From positions 30,349-94,348 of the forward strand of contig NZ_DLHN01000023.1 in the NCBI RefSeq assembly GCF_002483235.1: a stretch of 64,000 nt of DNA, given 5' to 3'. Shown in pieces: positions 35,456 to 45,234 of this stretch; the stretch's first letter is position 1; each line of letters begins with the position of its first letter. The notes under the pieces were generated by a model. The model did not search any database. It saw only the letters and a list, made by a program, of their open reading frames with translations, and had not been told where the DNA came from. The position numbers were made by a program, and so were the translations under genes. This stretch comes from Pedobacter glucosidilyticus. GTDB lineage: Bacteria > Bacteroidota > Bacteroidia > Sphingobacteriales > Sphingobacteriaceae.

Positions 35456-36253
35456 ATGTTTTCAAAAATATTCCGCAAATTAGTTGATATATCTCCTAAT
35501 TTAAGTTTAAAGCTTTGGCAGTTTTTTTACAATATCGTAGCTATTAGGTTTTCCAAACTAAGCGCATGGAAATACATGAATTATGGATTTTCAGATCAAA
35601 CAAATTTAAGCCCAGAGTCTTATGAAGATTTAAGTGCAAATTTATATAAACACTTATTCAATAAAGTTGATTTTTCTGGTAAAGATAGTTTAGAAGTTGG
35701 CTGTGGAAGAGGTGGTGGTTGTGATTTATTACTAGATTATCATCCTAAGAGTATTACAGGTTTAGATTTCTCTGCAAAGGGGATAAAATTTTGTCAGAAA
35801 ACATATCATGAAAAACCTCTAACATTTGTAGCGGGTAATGCAGAAGACATTCCTTTTCAGGATCATAGTTTTGATGTGGTCATTAATGTAGAATCATCTC
35901 ATTGCTATGGTAATCGTATAAAATTTTTTGAAGAAGTATACCGGGTTTTAAGGCCAGGGGGATATTTTTTATATGCTGATTTTATGGGTACTGTACACTA
36001 TCATAAACGCCCGATACAGTTGGTAAATGTTGGTTTTACCATTCAAGATGAACAGGATATTACTGCTAATGTACTGCGCTCTATGGATAAAAGTGCCAAC
36101 TACAAAATTGAAATGGTTGAGAAAAATGTTCCTAAGCCATTTAGAAAGGCAATAAATGATTTTGTTGGAGTACCGGGATCAAATATTTATGACAATTTTA
36201 GCAGTAAAAAATCTACCTACTTTTCGTTCATTTGTATCAAGCCATCTGCTTAA
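35456..36253 (+). CDS. Class I SAM-dependent methyltransferase
   Basis: A 265-residue methyltransferase. Motif I is LEVGCGRGGG (about residue 80), followed by an acidic residue in GLDFS, the AGNAEDIPF segment and the post-motif VLRPGGYFLYADF. Its overall text (SAWKYMNYGFSD near the start, GGGCDLLLDY, INVESSHCYG) is like the phthiotriolone/polyketide-type O-methyltransferases. It is therefore likely to act on a lipid-like or secondary-metabolite hydroxyl; the real substrate is unknown. It stands alone between the acetyltransferase and lpdA. Confidence 0.87.
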   Translation: MFSKIFRKLVDISPNLSLKLWQFFYNIVAIRFSKLSAWKYMNYGFSDQTNLSPESYEDLSANLYKHLFNKVDFSGKDSLEVGCGRGGGCDLLLDYHPKSITGLDFSAKGIKFCQKTYHEKPLTFVAGNAEDIPFQDHSFDVVINVESSHCYGNRIKFFEEVYRVLRPGGYFLYADFMGTVHYHKRPIQLVNVGFTIQDEQDITANVLRSMDKSANYKIEMVEKNVPKPFRKAINDFVGVPGSNIYDNFSSKKSTYFSFICIKPSA

Positions 36254-36389
36254 CAAGCTCTTTTATAATCTTTGATGATACTCTAATTAAGGTAAGAAAA
36301 TAAGAGTTATCATGATGACAAATAAATTAAATAACCTTTCTGTGCGTAAATTAGAATCGTTAATTTAGCCCAAACAAAAAATTAATAAG

Positions 36390-37793
36390 ATGCAATACGA
36401 CGTTATCGTAATAGGTTCTGGTCCGGGCGGTTATGTAGCCGCTATCCGTTGTGCCCAATTGGGAATGAAGACCGCTATTGTAGAGAAATATTCAACCTTT
36501 GGAGGTACTTGCTTAAACGTAGGTTGTATCCCATCAAAGGCTTTGCTAGACTCGTCAGAACATTACCATAATGCAACCCATACCTTTGCAGAACATGGTA
36601 TTGATGTTAAAGATGTTAAAGTTAATATCAAGCAAATGATTAACAGGAAAAACGAAGTGGTAGCGCAAACTACTGCTGGTATTACTTTCCTGATGAAGAA
36701 AAACAAGATAGATACTTATGAAGGCTTAGGCTCTTTTAAGGATAAAAACACCATTAAAATTGCATTAGCAAAAGGTGGAGAGCAGGAAATTACAGGTAAA
36801 AATGTCATTATTGCCACCGGTTCTAAACCAACAGAATTACCTTTCTTAAAAACCGACGGCAAACGTATTATTACCTCTACCGAAGCTTTAAACTTAACAG
36901 AAGTACCAAAGCACTTGATCTTAATTGGAGGAGGTGTTATTGGCTTAGAGTTAGGGTCTGTATATGCTCGTTTAGGTGCTGAGGTTACGGTGGTAGAGTT
37001 TGCATCATCTATTATCCCAACTATGGATAGTACGATGGGTAAAGAGCTACAAAAATCTTTAGCAAAACTAGGGGTTAAGTTCTTGTTGAGTCATAAAGTT
37101 ACAGGTGCCGAAGTAAAAGGTAAAAAAGTTACAGTTACAACTGATTCTCCGAAAGGTGAAAAAGTAGTTTTAGAAGGTGATTACTGCTTAGTAGCTGTTG
37201 GTAGAACTGCTTATACAGAAGGTTTAGGTTTAGATAAAATAGGAATTACGGTAGAGGAGAGAGGTAAAAAAATCCCTGTAAATGAGCATTTAGAAACTTC
37301 TGTTAAAGGTATTTATGCTATTGGCGATGTGATTAAAGGTGCTATGCTGGCTCATAAAGCCGAAGAAGAAGGTACTTTTGTGGCTGAAGTAATTGCCGGA
37401 CAAAAACCGCATATCAATTATAATTTAATTCCTGGTGTAGTTTATACCTGGCCAGAAGTTGCTTCTGTTGGTTATACCGAAGAGCAATTGAAAGAGCAAG
37501 GCAAGAAATACAAAGTAGGTTCTTTCCCTTTCAAAGCAAGCGGAAGAGCAAGAGCAAGTATGGATACCGATGGTTTAGTAAAAGTATTGGCAGACGCTGC
37601 AACTGATGAGATTTTAGGTGTACACATGATTGGGCCACGTACTGCTGATATGATTGCAGAGGCCGTTGTAGCTATGGAGTTTAGAGCAAGTGCTGAGGAT
37701 ATTGGTAGAATTAGTCATGCGCATCCAACTTTTACAGAATCCTTTAAAGAAGCTGCTTTAGCTGCTACTGATAATAGGGCAATACATATTTAA
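36390..37793 (+). CDS. lpdA: Dihydrolipoyl dehydrogenase (E3)
   Basis: A 467-residue flavoprotein that reoxidises dihydrolipoamide for 2-oxoacid dehydrogenase complexes and the glycine cleavage system, making NADH. It has the FAD motif GSGPGG (9-14), the redox-active pair C41-x4-C46 in GGTCLNVGCIPSK, the NAD motif IGGGVIGLELGSVYARLG (about 178-195), and the C-terminal HAHPTFTE with the catalytic His-Glu. Length and motifs match full-length enzymes. It is a single gene, with the E1 and E2 partners not in this window. Confidence 0.97.
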   Translation: MQYDVIVIGSGPGGYVAAIRCAQLGMKTAIVEKYSTFGGTCLNVGCIPSKALLDSSEHYHNATHTFAEHGIDVKDVKVNIKQMINRKNEVVAQTTAGITFLMKKNKIDTYEGLGSFKDKNTIKIALAKGGEQEITGKNVIIATGSKPTELPFLKTDGKRIITSTEALNLTEVPKHLILIGGGVIGLELGSVYARLGAEVTVVEFASSIIPTMDSTMGKELQKSLAKLGVKFLLSHKVTGAEVKGKKVTVTTDSPKGEKVVLEGDYCLVAVGRTAYTEGLGLDKIGITVEERGKKIPVNEHLETSVKGIYAIGDVIKGAMLAHKAEEEGTFVAEVIAGQKPHINYNLIPGVVYTWPEVASVGYTEEQLKEQGKKYKVGSFPFKASGRARASMDTDGLVKVLADAATDEILGVHMIGPRTADMIAEAVVAMEFRASAEDIGRISHAHPTFTESFKEAALAATDNRAIHI

Positions 37794-37799
37794 AAAAAA

Positions 37800-37841
37800 A
37801 TGACCCAAGAAAATTTTTATCTAAAGTTTCTCTTGGGTCAT
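37800..37841 (+). terminator. Hairpin after lpdA
   Basis: ATGACCCAAGA pairs perfectly with TCTTGGGTCAT around a 20-base AT-rich loop that itself can partly fold. It starts 6 bp after the lpdA stop and ends 16 bp before the next ATG. The tail TTATATC is a poor T run, so it may terminate inefficiently or act as a processing stem. Confidence 0.55.
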
Positions 37842-37857
37842 TATATCACCATCTTCC

Positions 37858-38940
37858 ATGAAAATAATAACTGTTCTCTTCTGCTGGTTTAGTTTATTTA
37901 TTACATCAAGTTTAAAAGCTCAAGTTAAAGAATCTACATTAAGGGGTAGTCTTTTCTTAAAGGAAGGGGAAATTCTAAAAGGAACTTTTAAAGATGAAGA
38001 ATTCAGTAAAATGAGTATTTCTGTAAAGTTTAAAGCAGATGAAGACAAAGAATTCAGGTCTTATACTCCTAAAGATTTAAAAAAAATAGAATTAGAAAAT
38101 GGGGAAATCTATGAGGTTTTTGAAAGCAAACCTCCAAGAGATAGTTTATTAAAACCCATATTAGCTTATTTAATTCTTAAAGGAGGTGTAAGCGTTTATG
38201 AAGCTTATTCAGATGACGTAAATATTTACTTGATTAGTAAAGATGGTAAGAATTACTGGTTGCAAGAAGATCAAGTAGCTAGTTATAGTACAGCGTTAGT
38301 TAAGTTTTTCTATAAAAATATATTATATAGTATTGTTAATGATAGTCCTATAACTATGGAGGATGTTAATAGGGTAAGCTTTAATGATGATATTTTAAAG
38401 TTAATAACTCGATATAATACTTATAAGGGTAATTCAAGTAAGATTATTAAACCAAAAGGACAAAATTATAAGTTCCTGATTTTTAATGTTGCAGGAATAT
38501 ATAAGCCAGATAATTTTGAATATACTTTAAGCGGGGCCTATAGGTTTATTAACCCTAGAATCAGTAGGAGTGCATCTTTAAATGTTGGATTTAGATATAC
38601 TTATTACAGAAGAACAGAGGATCAGCTTTCTTCATCCATTAGTCAAGATAACTATAATATATTTTCTTTACCAGTTACACTTCAGCAAAATATTTTAAAT
38701 AAAGGAGTTAGACCGCTAGTTTTCTGTGGATTAGATTTTACTTATTTTACGCTCAAAGATTATAATAAAAGAGATATAACCAGAAGGGGGATTCAGGAAA
38801 ATGTGGGTTTGGGTATCCATTATGGCGCAGGAATCGAAATTGATTTACTTAAAAGATTTATGATAAGATCAGAATATCGGAGAGATGTTATATCTCACTT
38901 CATCACAGCTGGCTTATCTTATAAGTTAAGACTTAATTAA
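37858..38940 (+). CDS. Unknown outer-membrane-type protein
   Basis: A 360-residue exported protein with a signal peptide (MKIITVLFCWFSLFITSSLKA, then Q). The N-terminal half has a repeated beta pattern (LRGSLFLKEGEILKGTF, SYTPKDLKKIELENGEIYEV). The C-terminal half, from about residue 215, alternates polar and aromatic residues as in a small outer-membrane barrel (YRFINPRISRSASLNVGFRYTYYRR, LGIHYGAGIEIDL, HFITAGLSYKL) and ends close to the family-typical aromatic. I recognise no named family. It shares a bidirectional terminator with the convergent efflux operon. Confidence 0.75.
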   Translation: MKIITVLFCWFSLFITSSLKAQVKESTLRGSLFLKEGEILKGTFKDEEFSKMSISVKFKADEDKEFRSYTPKDLKKIELENGEIYEVFESKPPRDSLLKPILAYLILKGGVSVYEAYSDDVNIYLISKDGKNYWLQEDQVASYSTALVKFFYKNILYSIVNDSPITMEDVNRVSFNDDILKLITRYNTYKGNSSKIIKPKGQNYKFLIFNVAGIYKPDNFEYTLSGAYRFINPRISRSASLNVGFRYTYYRRTEDQLSSSISQDNYNIFSLPVTLQQNILNKGVRPLVFCGLDFTYFTLKDYNKRDITRRGIQENVGLGIHYGAGIEIDLLKRFMIRSEYRRDVISHFITAGLSYKLRLN

Positions 38941-38941
38941 C

Positions 38942-38978
38942 AAACAAAGCCGCTTTTTTAGGGAAAGCGGCTTTGTTT
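38942..38978. terminator. Bidirectional terminator
   Basis: A perfect 15-bp stem (AAACAAAGCCGCTTT 38942-38956 / AAAGCGGCTTTGTTT 38964-38978) with a 7-base loop lies between the convergent ends of the outer-membrane-type gene and the RND pump gene. T-rich text on both sides lets it act for both strands. Confidence 0.9.
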
Positions 38979-38995
38979 AAATATAGACCAATATC

Positions 38996-41900
38996 TTAAA
39001 TCATATTAGCGCTATGCTCATACTCTTTAACTTCCTTATGGTCATAAGGCTCTACCATTAATTCATCAATGGTTTTTTCGGCTTTTTTACCGCCGTATTT
39101 TTCTATCAGCCTATCAAAAATCTGATACATTACCGGAACAATTATTAAGGTTAAAAATAAAGAACTTAATAACCCACCTATAATTACCCAAGCTAAGCCA
39201 TTTTTCCACTCGGCACCCGCACCAGCAGCTAAAGCAATTGGTAACATACCAATAACCATGGCAATGGTAGTCATTAAAATTGGGCGTAAACGAGCGTGAT
39301 TGGCCAAAATTAAAGCCTCTAAAGTGCTTTTACCTTCTTTCTTCATTTGGTTGGTAAAATCTACCAAAATAATGGCGTTTTTAGCAACCAAACCTATCAG
39401 CATAATTAAACCCAAAATGGTAAAAATGTTAAGGGTATTATTGGTTAAGCCCAATGCTAATAATGCACCAATGATAGAAAGTGGGATAGAAAACATGACC
39501 ACAAAAGGATAAACAAAGCTATCATACAAAGCAACCATAATAAAGTAAACCAATAAAATAGAGGCTAATAAGGCAATACCTAAAGTGCCAAAACCTTCAC
39601 TTTGGTTTTCTTGGTCGCCACCCCAAACATAGCTTACCCCAACAGGGCGTGGCATATCTTCTATTTTTTGTTGGAACTCTGCTACTATTGTACCGGTTGG
39701 CCTACCTACAGATTGTGCTTGTACAGAAACTGATGTGCTTTTATCGCGACGTTCTAACTGGCTAGGGCCAGAGCTTTGTTCAATAGTAGCAAACTGAGAA
39801 AGTTTTACCTTCTCGCCTTGCTTATTGATGAAAATCAGGTTGCTTACATCTGTAATATTTTTTCTGTTGAAAGTTTGATAACGGATATTCATATCGTATT
39901 CGTACTCTCCCTGACGGAATTTACCATCTGTATTACCATTGAAAGCGGTTTGCATGGTTAAACCAACTGTTTGTAAATCCAAACCAAGGGCCGACATTTT
40001 ATCACGGTCTACCTCCACTCTGATTTCCGGATTACCAGCCTCTACCGATAATTTAGTTTCTGCTGCACCACTTATACCAGCTAAAACGTTTTTAGCTTCT
40101 TCTGCAAATTTTAAAACGCTATCTAATTCAGAACCTACTACAATTAAATTAATAGGAGCTTGTTCTGCCGTACCTAAAATACTTACGGGTACAGTTTTAA
40201 CTTTTGCTCCTACCAATTCCTGAGCTAATTCTCTACTAATTTTAGCTGCAAAAATGGAAGCTTCGTCTTCACGGTCTTTTCTTTCTACTAGTTTTACATT
40301 AATTTCTGCTTTATATGCTGTAGCTAAAGAACCGCCCATACCTTCGCTAGATTGCCCAACGGTAGTAATTAAAGAGGTGATTTCTTTACGTTGTGCTAAA
40401 AAATCCTCGGCTTTTCTGGTCATTTGGTTGGTTACTTCTATAGATGCGTCTTTAGGCATCTCTATCTGAACCAGAAATTCTCCTTTATCACTTTTAGGGA
40501 AAAACTCGGCGCCAATATAGCCAGCACCCAAAAGGTAAAATGAGGCTATCAATAAACCAAATGTTGCACCTAAAGCAATTCTTTTATGGTTTAAACTCCA
40601 TTTTAAAATGCTTGTTACCCAATTGGTAAAACGATGTAGTTGTTTCTCGAACCCTAAGATCATTCTACCGAAGAAAGTTTTATCAGTAATTTTTTCGAGT
40701 TTGCCAAAGCGTGATGATAATAAGGGTACTATAGTAAAAGAAGTTAATAGAGATAATAAGGTGGATATGATAACTACCACACAAAATTGAGTTAAAATAT
40801 CAGAAACTAAACCTGTACTTAAAGCAATTGGGAAAAATACAACAACAATAACTAAGGTAATAGAGGTTACTGTAAAACCTATTTCTTTGGTAGCATCCAT
40901 AGCGGCTCGTACTTTATTTTTACCCATCTCCATGTGTCTGTAGATGTTTTCTAATACCACAATGGCATCATCTACCAGAATACCTACCACCAAGGATAAA
41001 CCTAATAAAGACATTAAGTTTAAAGAGTAACCCATGATATTCATCCCAATGAAAGTGGCAATTAAAGCTAGTGGGATGGCCACCATCACGATAAGGGCAT
41101 TACGTATACTATGTAAGAAAAATAGCATCACAAAGGCAACTAATATAATCGCTAAAATTAAATCGTGTATAACGGCATCAGCAGATTGTAAGGTAAAAAC
41201 CGAGCTATCATTTGCGACATTGATTTTTAAACCGGTATCTTGATAATCTTTTTCAACTTTACTGATGATATTGTAAACGCCCTCACTTACCAGTACAGCA
41301 TTAGCATCAGATTGTTTAATTACTTGTAATGCAATAGAACTTTTTCTGTTTACACGAGCCAACTTCTCTACATCTTTTTGTGTGTCTTGTACATCTGCAA
41401 TATCTCTTAATCTGATTTGCGCTCCTGTGTTTGTGGTGCTGATAACTTGATTTCTGATCTCATCAATGTTTTTATATTTTCCGGCTAAACGGATTAAAAC
41501 ATCCTGCTCCTCTGTTTTAGTACTACCTGTAGGGAAATCTAAATTGGCACCTAAAATAGCCTGTTGTACTTGCGGGATGGATAGGCCATAACCTTCAAGT
41601 TTAGCAGCATCTAAACTGATTTGAATTTCACGCTCTTGCCCACCAATTAGGTTTACTTGTGCAACTCCAGGAACACGAGAAATGATTGGGGCGATACGTT
41701 TATCTATCAAATCATAAAACTCGGCATCAGCCATATTGCCAGAGGCAGACATGGTAATGATAGGTAAATCATCCAAAGAAAACTTATTTAAAGCTGGGGC
41801 ATCTATATCCTCAGGTAAGTCTTTTAAAATAGCATTTACCTTTCTTTGGGCATCATTCAGCGCTAAATCTACATCAGTACCGCTATTTAAAGTGATGGTT

Positions 41901-42172
41901 ACAACTGATAAACTTTCGTAAGATTTTGATTCTATTTTTTTGATGTTTTCCATTGATGAAACTGCGTCTTCAATGGTTTTGGTAACGGTATTTTCTACCT
42001 CGCTGGGTGATGCACCGGGGTATACCGTACTTACAGATACTACAGACGGAGAGAACTTAGGCAATAACTCGTAATTTAAAGAGAAATAGCTAAGCAAGCC
42101 CAATAAAGTAAGCACTGTAAAAACTACAATAACAAGCGTAGGACGCTTTATGGATACTTCTGTAATTTTCAT
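38996..42172 (-). CDS. RND efflux transporter, inner-membrane pump subunit
   Basis: A 1058-residue AcrB/MexB-type pump. It has the N-terminal helix MKITEVSIKRPTLVIVVFTVL, two large periplasmic loops and about 12 helices. Helix 4 carries the proton-relay pair in LVVGILVDDAIVVLENIYRH, and the second half has the GLIMLIGLVAKNAIILVDF signature. It expels drugs, dyes or lipophilic compounds by proton exchange; specificity is not readable. It is the last gene of an operon whose order is TetR, TetR, outer-membrane factor, fusion protein, pump. Confidence 0.96.
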   Translation of the reverse strand: MKITEVSIKRPTLVIVVFTVLTLLGLLSYFSLNYELLPKFSPSVVSVSTVYPGASPSEVENTVTKTIEDAVSSMENIKKIESKSYESLSVVTITLNSGTDVDLALNDAQRKVNAILKDLPEDIDAPALNKFSLDDLPIITMSASGNMADAEFYDLIDKRIAPIISRVPGVAQVNLIGGQEREIQISLDAAKLEGYGLSIPQVQQAILGANLDFPTGSTKTEEQDVLIRLAGKYKNIDEIRNQVISTTNTGAQIRLRDIADVQDTQKDVEKLARVNRKSSIALQVIKQSDANAVLVSEGVYNIISKVEKDYQDTGLKINVANDSSVFTLQSADAVIHDLILAIILVAFVMLFFLHSIRNALIVMVAIPLALIATFIGMNIMGYSLNLMSLLGLSLVVGILVDDAIVVLENIYRHMEMGKNKVRAAMDATKEIGFTVTSITLVIVVVFFPIALSTGLVSDILTQFCVVVIISTLLSLLTSFTIVPLLSSRFGKLEKITDKTFFGRMILGFEKQLHRFTNWVTSILKWSLNHKRIALGATFGLLIASFYLLGAGYIGAEFFPKSDKGEFLVQIEMPKDASIEVTNQMTRKAEDFLAQRKEITSLITTVGQSSEGMGGSLATAYKAEINVKLVERKDREDEASIFAAKISRELAQELVGAKVKTVPVSILGTAEQAPINLIVVGSELDSVLKFAEEAKNVLAGISGAAETKLSVEAGNPEIRVEVDRDKMSALGLDLQTVGLTMQTAFNGNTDGKFRQGEYEYDMNIRYQTFNRKNITDVSNLIFINKQGEKVKLSQFATIEQSSGPSQLERRDKSTSVSVQAQSVGRPTGTIVAEFQQKIEDMPRPVGVSYVWGGDQENQSEGFGTLGIALLASILLVYFIMVALYDSFVYPFVVMFSIPLSIIGALLALGLTNNTLNIFTILGLIMLIGLVAKNAIILVDFTNQMKKEGKSTLEALILANHARLRPILMTTIAMVIGMLPIALAAGAGAEWKNGLAWVIIGGLLSSLFLTLIIVPVMYQIFDRLIEKYGGKKAEKTIDELMVEPYDHKEVKEYEHSANMI

Positions 42173-42219
42173 TTTATATATCGTTATAACAGCACAAGCC
42201 GTTGTTTTTTATTTTCTGA

Positions 42220-43278
42220 TTATTTAACTGGAGAAATAGGAGTGCCATCAACCAAGTTGATTTGCCCACTTGTAATGACAGTTTCTCCTTCTTTTAATCC
42301 TTCTAATATTTCTACCTGGTCGCCAAAAACTCTTCCAGCTATAACATTTCTTTCTTTAGCAACATCGCCCTGTGCGATATAGATTTTATTACTACTTACG
42401 CTACCTACAAAAGAAGTTCTAGGGATAGTTATGGTAGCGGCTTGTTTAGGAAACTCAAATATGGCAGTGCCGTACATACCAGCTTTTATTTGGTTGTTAG
42501 GATTATTACTTAGCTCAATCTCTATAGGAAAGTTTAAAGTATTATCAGCCTTAGGGGCAATAAAAGTGATTTTTCCGTTGAAATTTTTATCGTTAAAAAC
42601 ATTAGATTTTATCCTTACTTGGTCGCCAATTTTTAAGTTAGCCACTTGGCTCTCGTTAACAGTTAAGGCAAGCTTTAGTTTAGAAACATCAACCAACTCA
42701 AATAACTTGGTACCTGGCGAAATATAGGCGCCCTGTTCTATTAAACGTTTGTTTACAATGCCATTTATGGGCGATTTAATATTGGCGTCTTTTAATCTTC
42801 TTTTGGCTTCTTGTAAGCCGGCCTTAGCATTTTCTACACCTAATTTAGCTTGGTCTAACTGTTGTTGTGTAACACCACCGGTACTAAAAGAACTTTGGTA
42901 GCGTTCCAAATCTCTAGCGGCGTTTTGGTAAGCAGCTTCTGCATTTCTAACGCCAACATTTAAAATTTCAGCATCTATGTAAGCTAAAATTTGTCCTTTA
43001 GAAACTCTGCTTCCTTCATCCACCGTGATACGGGTAACCCTACCAGAGTTTTCGGCAGAAAACTCTAAATCTTGTGCCGCAGCAAAAGTACCATTGGCAG
43101 TAAAATTCATGTTTATTTCATTCTTTTTTACAACAGCTGTTCTTACAGCTACCGCACCTTTACCAGCAGCTACAACTGCAGTTTTTTCCTTATTTTTTTT
43201 CTTATTATTAGCAAGAACCCAACCTATAACTACAACTACTGCAATTACGCTTATTACGGGTATAATTATCTTTTTCAT
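42220..43278 (-). CDS. RND efflux membrane fusion (adaptor) protein
   Basis: A 352-residue periplasmic adaptor. An N-terminal helix (IIIPVISVIAVVVVIGWVLA) anchors it. A split lipoyl/biotinyl domain flanks an alpha-hairpin (VRNAEAAYQNAARDLERYQSSF, then AGLQEAKRRLKDANIKSPINGIV), and beta-barrel and membrane-proximal domains follow, ending EGLKEGETVITSGQINLVDG. It links the inner-membrane pump to the TolC-like channel encoded on either side of it, with gaps of 47 bp to the pump gene and 4 bp to the channel gene. Confidence 0.95.
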   Translation of the reverse strand: MKKIIIPVISVIAVVVVIGWVLANNKKKNKEKTAVVAAGKGAVAVRTAVVKKNEINMNFTANGTFAAAQDLEFSAENSGRVTRITVDEGSRVSKGQILAYIDAEILNVGVRNAEAAYQNAARDLERYQSSFSTGGVTQQQLDQAKLGVENAKAGLQEAKRRLKDANIKSPINGIVNKRLIEQGAYISPGTKLFELVDVSKLKLALTVNESQVANLKIGDQVRIKSNVFNDKNFNGKITFIAPKADNTLNFPIEIELSNNPNNQIKAGMYGTAIFEFPKQAATITIPRTSFVGSVSSNKIYIAQGDVAKERNVIAGRVFGDQVEILEGLKEGETVITSGQINLVDGTPISPVK

Positions 43279-43282
43279 GATC

Positions 43283-44608
43283 TTAGTTTAATAATGTTTT
43301 GATGTTACCGTTTGATTTAATTAACTGTATTTCTGCTATTTTATAGTTTAATAATGCTTGATTATAACTGTTTTGCGCTTCTGTTAAGGCATTTTCAGTA
43401 TCCAATAAATCGGTTAAAGAAGCTAAACCGTTGTTATAATTATTTTGGGTACTGGTGTAAATTTCTCGGGCTAGTGTAACATTTTGTTTTTGCGAGTTGA
43501 TGGTGTTAACACTGTTTCTGAGTTTGATTTTTGCATTTTCATAATCAGCGTTAAGCGCATTTTGAGTTTGCTTGCGGTCTTCTTCGGCTTTTTGAATGTC
43601 AATTTCTGCCTGTTTAATTCTAGAGCGAGTAGCAAAACCGTTAAAAATGGGTATTCTTAAGGTTAGCCCAATAGCTGATGCATCAAAGCCAATTGCCTGT
43701 TTTTCGCCAGATTTAAAGAAATCAAATTTATCACTCTGGCTAGTATAGTTGTAATTACCCGTTAAAGATAAAGTAGGGTAGTATTCAGATTGATAAGCTT
43801 TTCTTTGCAAGCCTAATAAGTCTTTTTGTACGTTCAACAATCTCAATTCTGTTCTGCCAGCTACATCAACTGTATCCGTTAAAAAAGGGATTTTTACAAC
43901 TTCTTGTAATTCTTCCTGAGGTAAGGTAATAGCCGTTTTAACAGGCATCCCCATGGCGTATTTGAGCTGATTTTCCAGTTGTGTAATGGTATTGGCAAAT
44001 TGCTCTCTTTGGGTATATAAATTGGTTAAGTTTACCTGAATACGGTCTACATCAATTTTTTTAGCCAAGCCATTAGCGTATTGGTTTTTGATGATTTTTT
44101 CTACAACTTTTACGTTTTTAATATTGGTGTCTATAACATAAAGCTGTTGTTTACTGACTAAAATTTGATAATAATTATTAGCTACCTGCTCTATAATTTG
44201 CTCTTCGGTAAGGTTAGCATTAAGCTCATAATATTGTTCGCTTGATTTTGCGGCTTTTAAACCTGTAAAAACCTGCTGATTAAAAATCTGCTGGTCTACC
44301 TGTAAGCCAGCTTGGGCATTCCACCTACGGCCAATTTGTATAGATTGATCTCCAAATACAATTTGTCCTAAAATGGGGTTATACGCAAGGCTACTATTGG
44401 CATTTAACTGTGGTAAAGCCTGGGCTCTAACTTCTTCTGTTTTATACCTTCCTCCATCAATATCCAATTTTGCTTTTTTGATATTTTCATTGTTTTTGAT
44501 AGCATACTGCAAGGCATCTTTTAAGGTTAAATTTATTTGTTGCGCTGTACTTAGCTCGGCTATAGATAAGCTTATAGCCATTAACAACATGATTTTGATT
44601 GTTTTCAT
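43283..44608 (-). CDS. TolC-family outer-membrane efflux protein
   Basis: A 441-residue outer-membrane channel. The frame is open from 44665, but the ATG at 44608 is preferred because it gives a signal peptide (MKTIKIMLLMAISLSIAELSTA) and starts two bases after the TetR stop. Two OEP repeats are visible, each with a long coiled-coil stretch (for example KIDVDRIQVNLTNLYTQREQF and AEIDIQKAEEDRKQTQNAL) and the C-terminal YNNGLASLTDLLDTENALTEAQ. It forms the exit duct of the tripartite pump. Confidence 0.94.
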   Translation of the reverse strand: MKTIKIMLLMAISLSIAELSTAQQINLTLKDALQYAIKNNENIKKAKLDIDGGRYKTEEVRAQALPQLNANSSLAYNPILGQIVFGDQSIQIGRRWNAQAGLQVDQQIFNQQVFTGLKAAKSSEQYYELNANLTEEQIIEQVANNYYQILVSKQQLYVIDTNIKNVKVVEKIIKNQYANGLAKKIDVDRIQVNLTNLYTQREQFANTITQLENQLKYAMGMPVKTAITLPQEELQEVVKIPFLTDTVDVAGRTELRLLNVQKDLLGLQRKAYQSEYYPTLSLTGNYNYTSQSDKFDFFKSGEKQAIGFDASAIGLTLRIPIFNGFATRSRIKQAEIDIQKAEEDRKQTQNALNADYENAKIKLRNSVNTINSQKQNVTLAREIYTSTQNNYNNGLASLTDLLDTENALTEAQNSYNQALLNYKIAEIQLIKSNGNIKTLLN

Positions 44609-44610
44609 TT

Positions 44611-45234
44611 TTATATATACTGAGTTTTGATACTGTTTAATAATTTCTTGCCTGCTGTTTGGCAAATAGCATTTAAATAAAAATCGGTAAGCTTAAATAA
44701 GGTATCAGAAATGCTAAATTCATCTGCCGGATAAGCTTTTTCATCAAAAGCAGCTGTGATTTGGTTAAGCCTAATTTGCGCTACAAAATCTATATCTAAA
44801 TCTTTACGATACAGCTCTTCATCCATACCACGGATGATATTTTCTCTGATACATTTTTTTATACATTGTATGCGGTGTTTGGTAAATCTTTCATCAAGCA
44901 GTGGAAAGTATTTACTGATTTCAAAAAAGATATTCGGGCTGATATTTTTAAAGAGGTTTAAAATAACCTGAGTTTGTAAATAAACTTCTTGTATGGCATT
45001 TTTACCTGTTTGCTGTGCGTTTTCAATTTCTTTACCGTGTGTTTCTAGTAAATCATCAATAATAAGCTCTAGTAGGGCTGTTTTATCACGATAATACTGA
45101 TACAGCGTTTTTTTAGATATGCCTAAATTTTTGGCAATATCATCCATAGAGATACTTTTTATCCCGAAAACGAAAAATAATGCTCGGGCTTTTTCTAATA
45201 TTCTTTGCTCTAAATCAAGCTCTTTTAATTCCAT
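44611..45234 (-). CDS. TetR-family transcriptional regulator (second of the efflux operon)
   Basis: A 207-residue regulator with an N-terminal helix-turn-helix (SMDDIAKNLGISKKTLYQYYRDK) and a helical ligand-binding C-terminal half. The recognition helix differs from those of the two other TetR proteins nearby. It starts within the last 20 bases of the upstream TetR gene and ends two bases before the TolC-like start, so it sits inside the efflux operon. It is probably a ligand-controlled repressor, though its operator is not clear. Confidence 0.92.
   Translation of the reverse strand: MELKELDLEQRILEKARALFFVFGIKSISMDDIAKNLGISKKTLYQYYRDKTALLELIIDDLLETHGKEIENAQQTGKNAIQEVYLQTQVILNLFKNISPNIFFEISKYFPLLDERFTKHRIQCIKKCIRENIIRGMDEELYRKDLDIDFVAQIRLNQITAAFDEKAYPADEFSISDTLFKLTDFYLNAICQTAGKKLLNSIKTQYI

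Noticed and set aside
39300..41921. Many open frames antisense to the RND pump gene
   Set aside because: They lie opposite a clearly conserved coding frame, have no recognisable domains and arise from its codon pattern.
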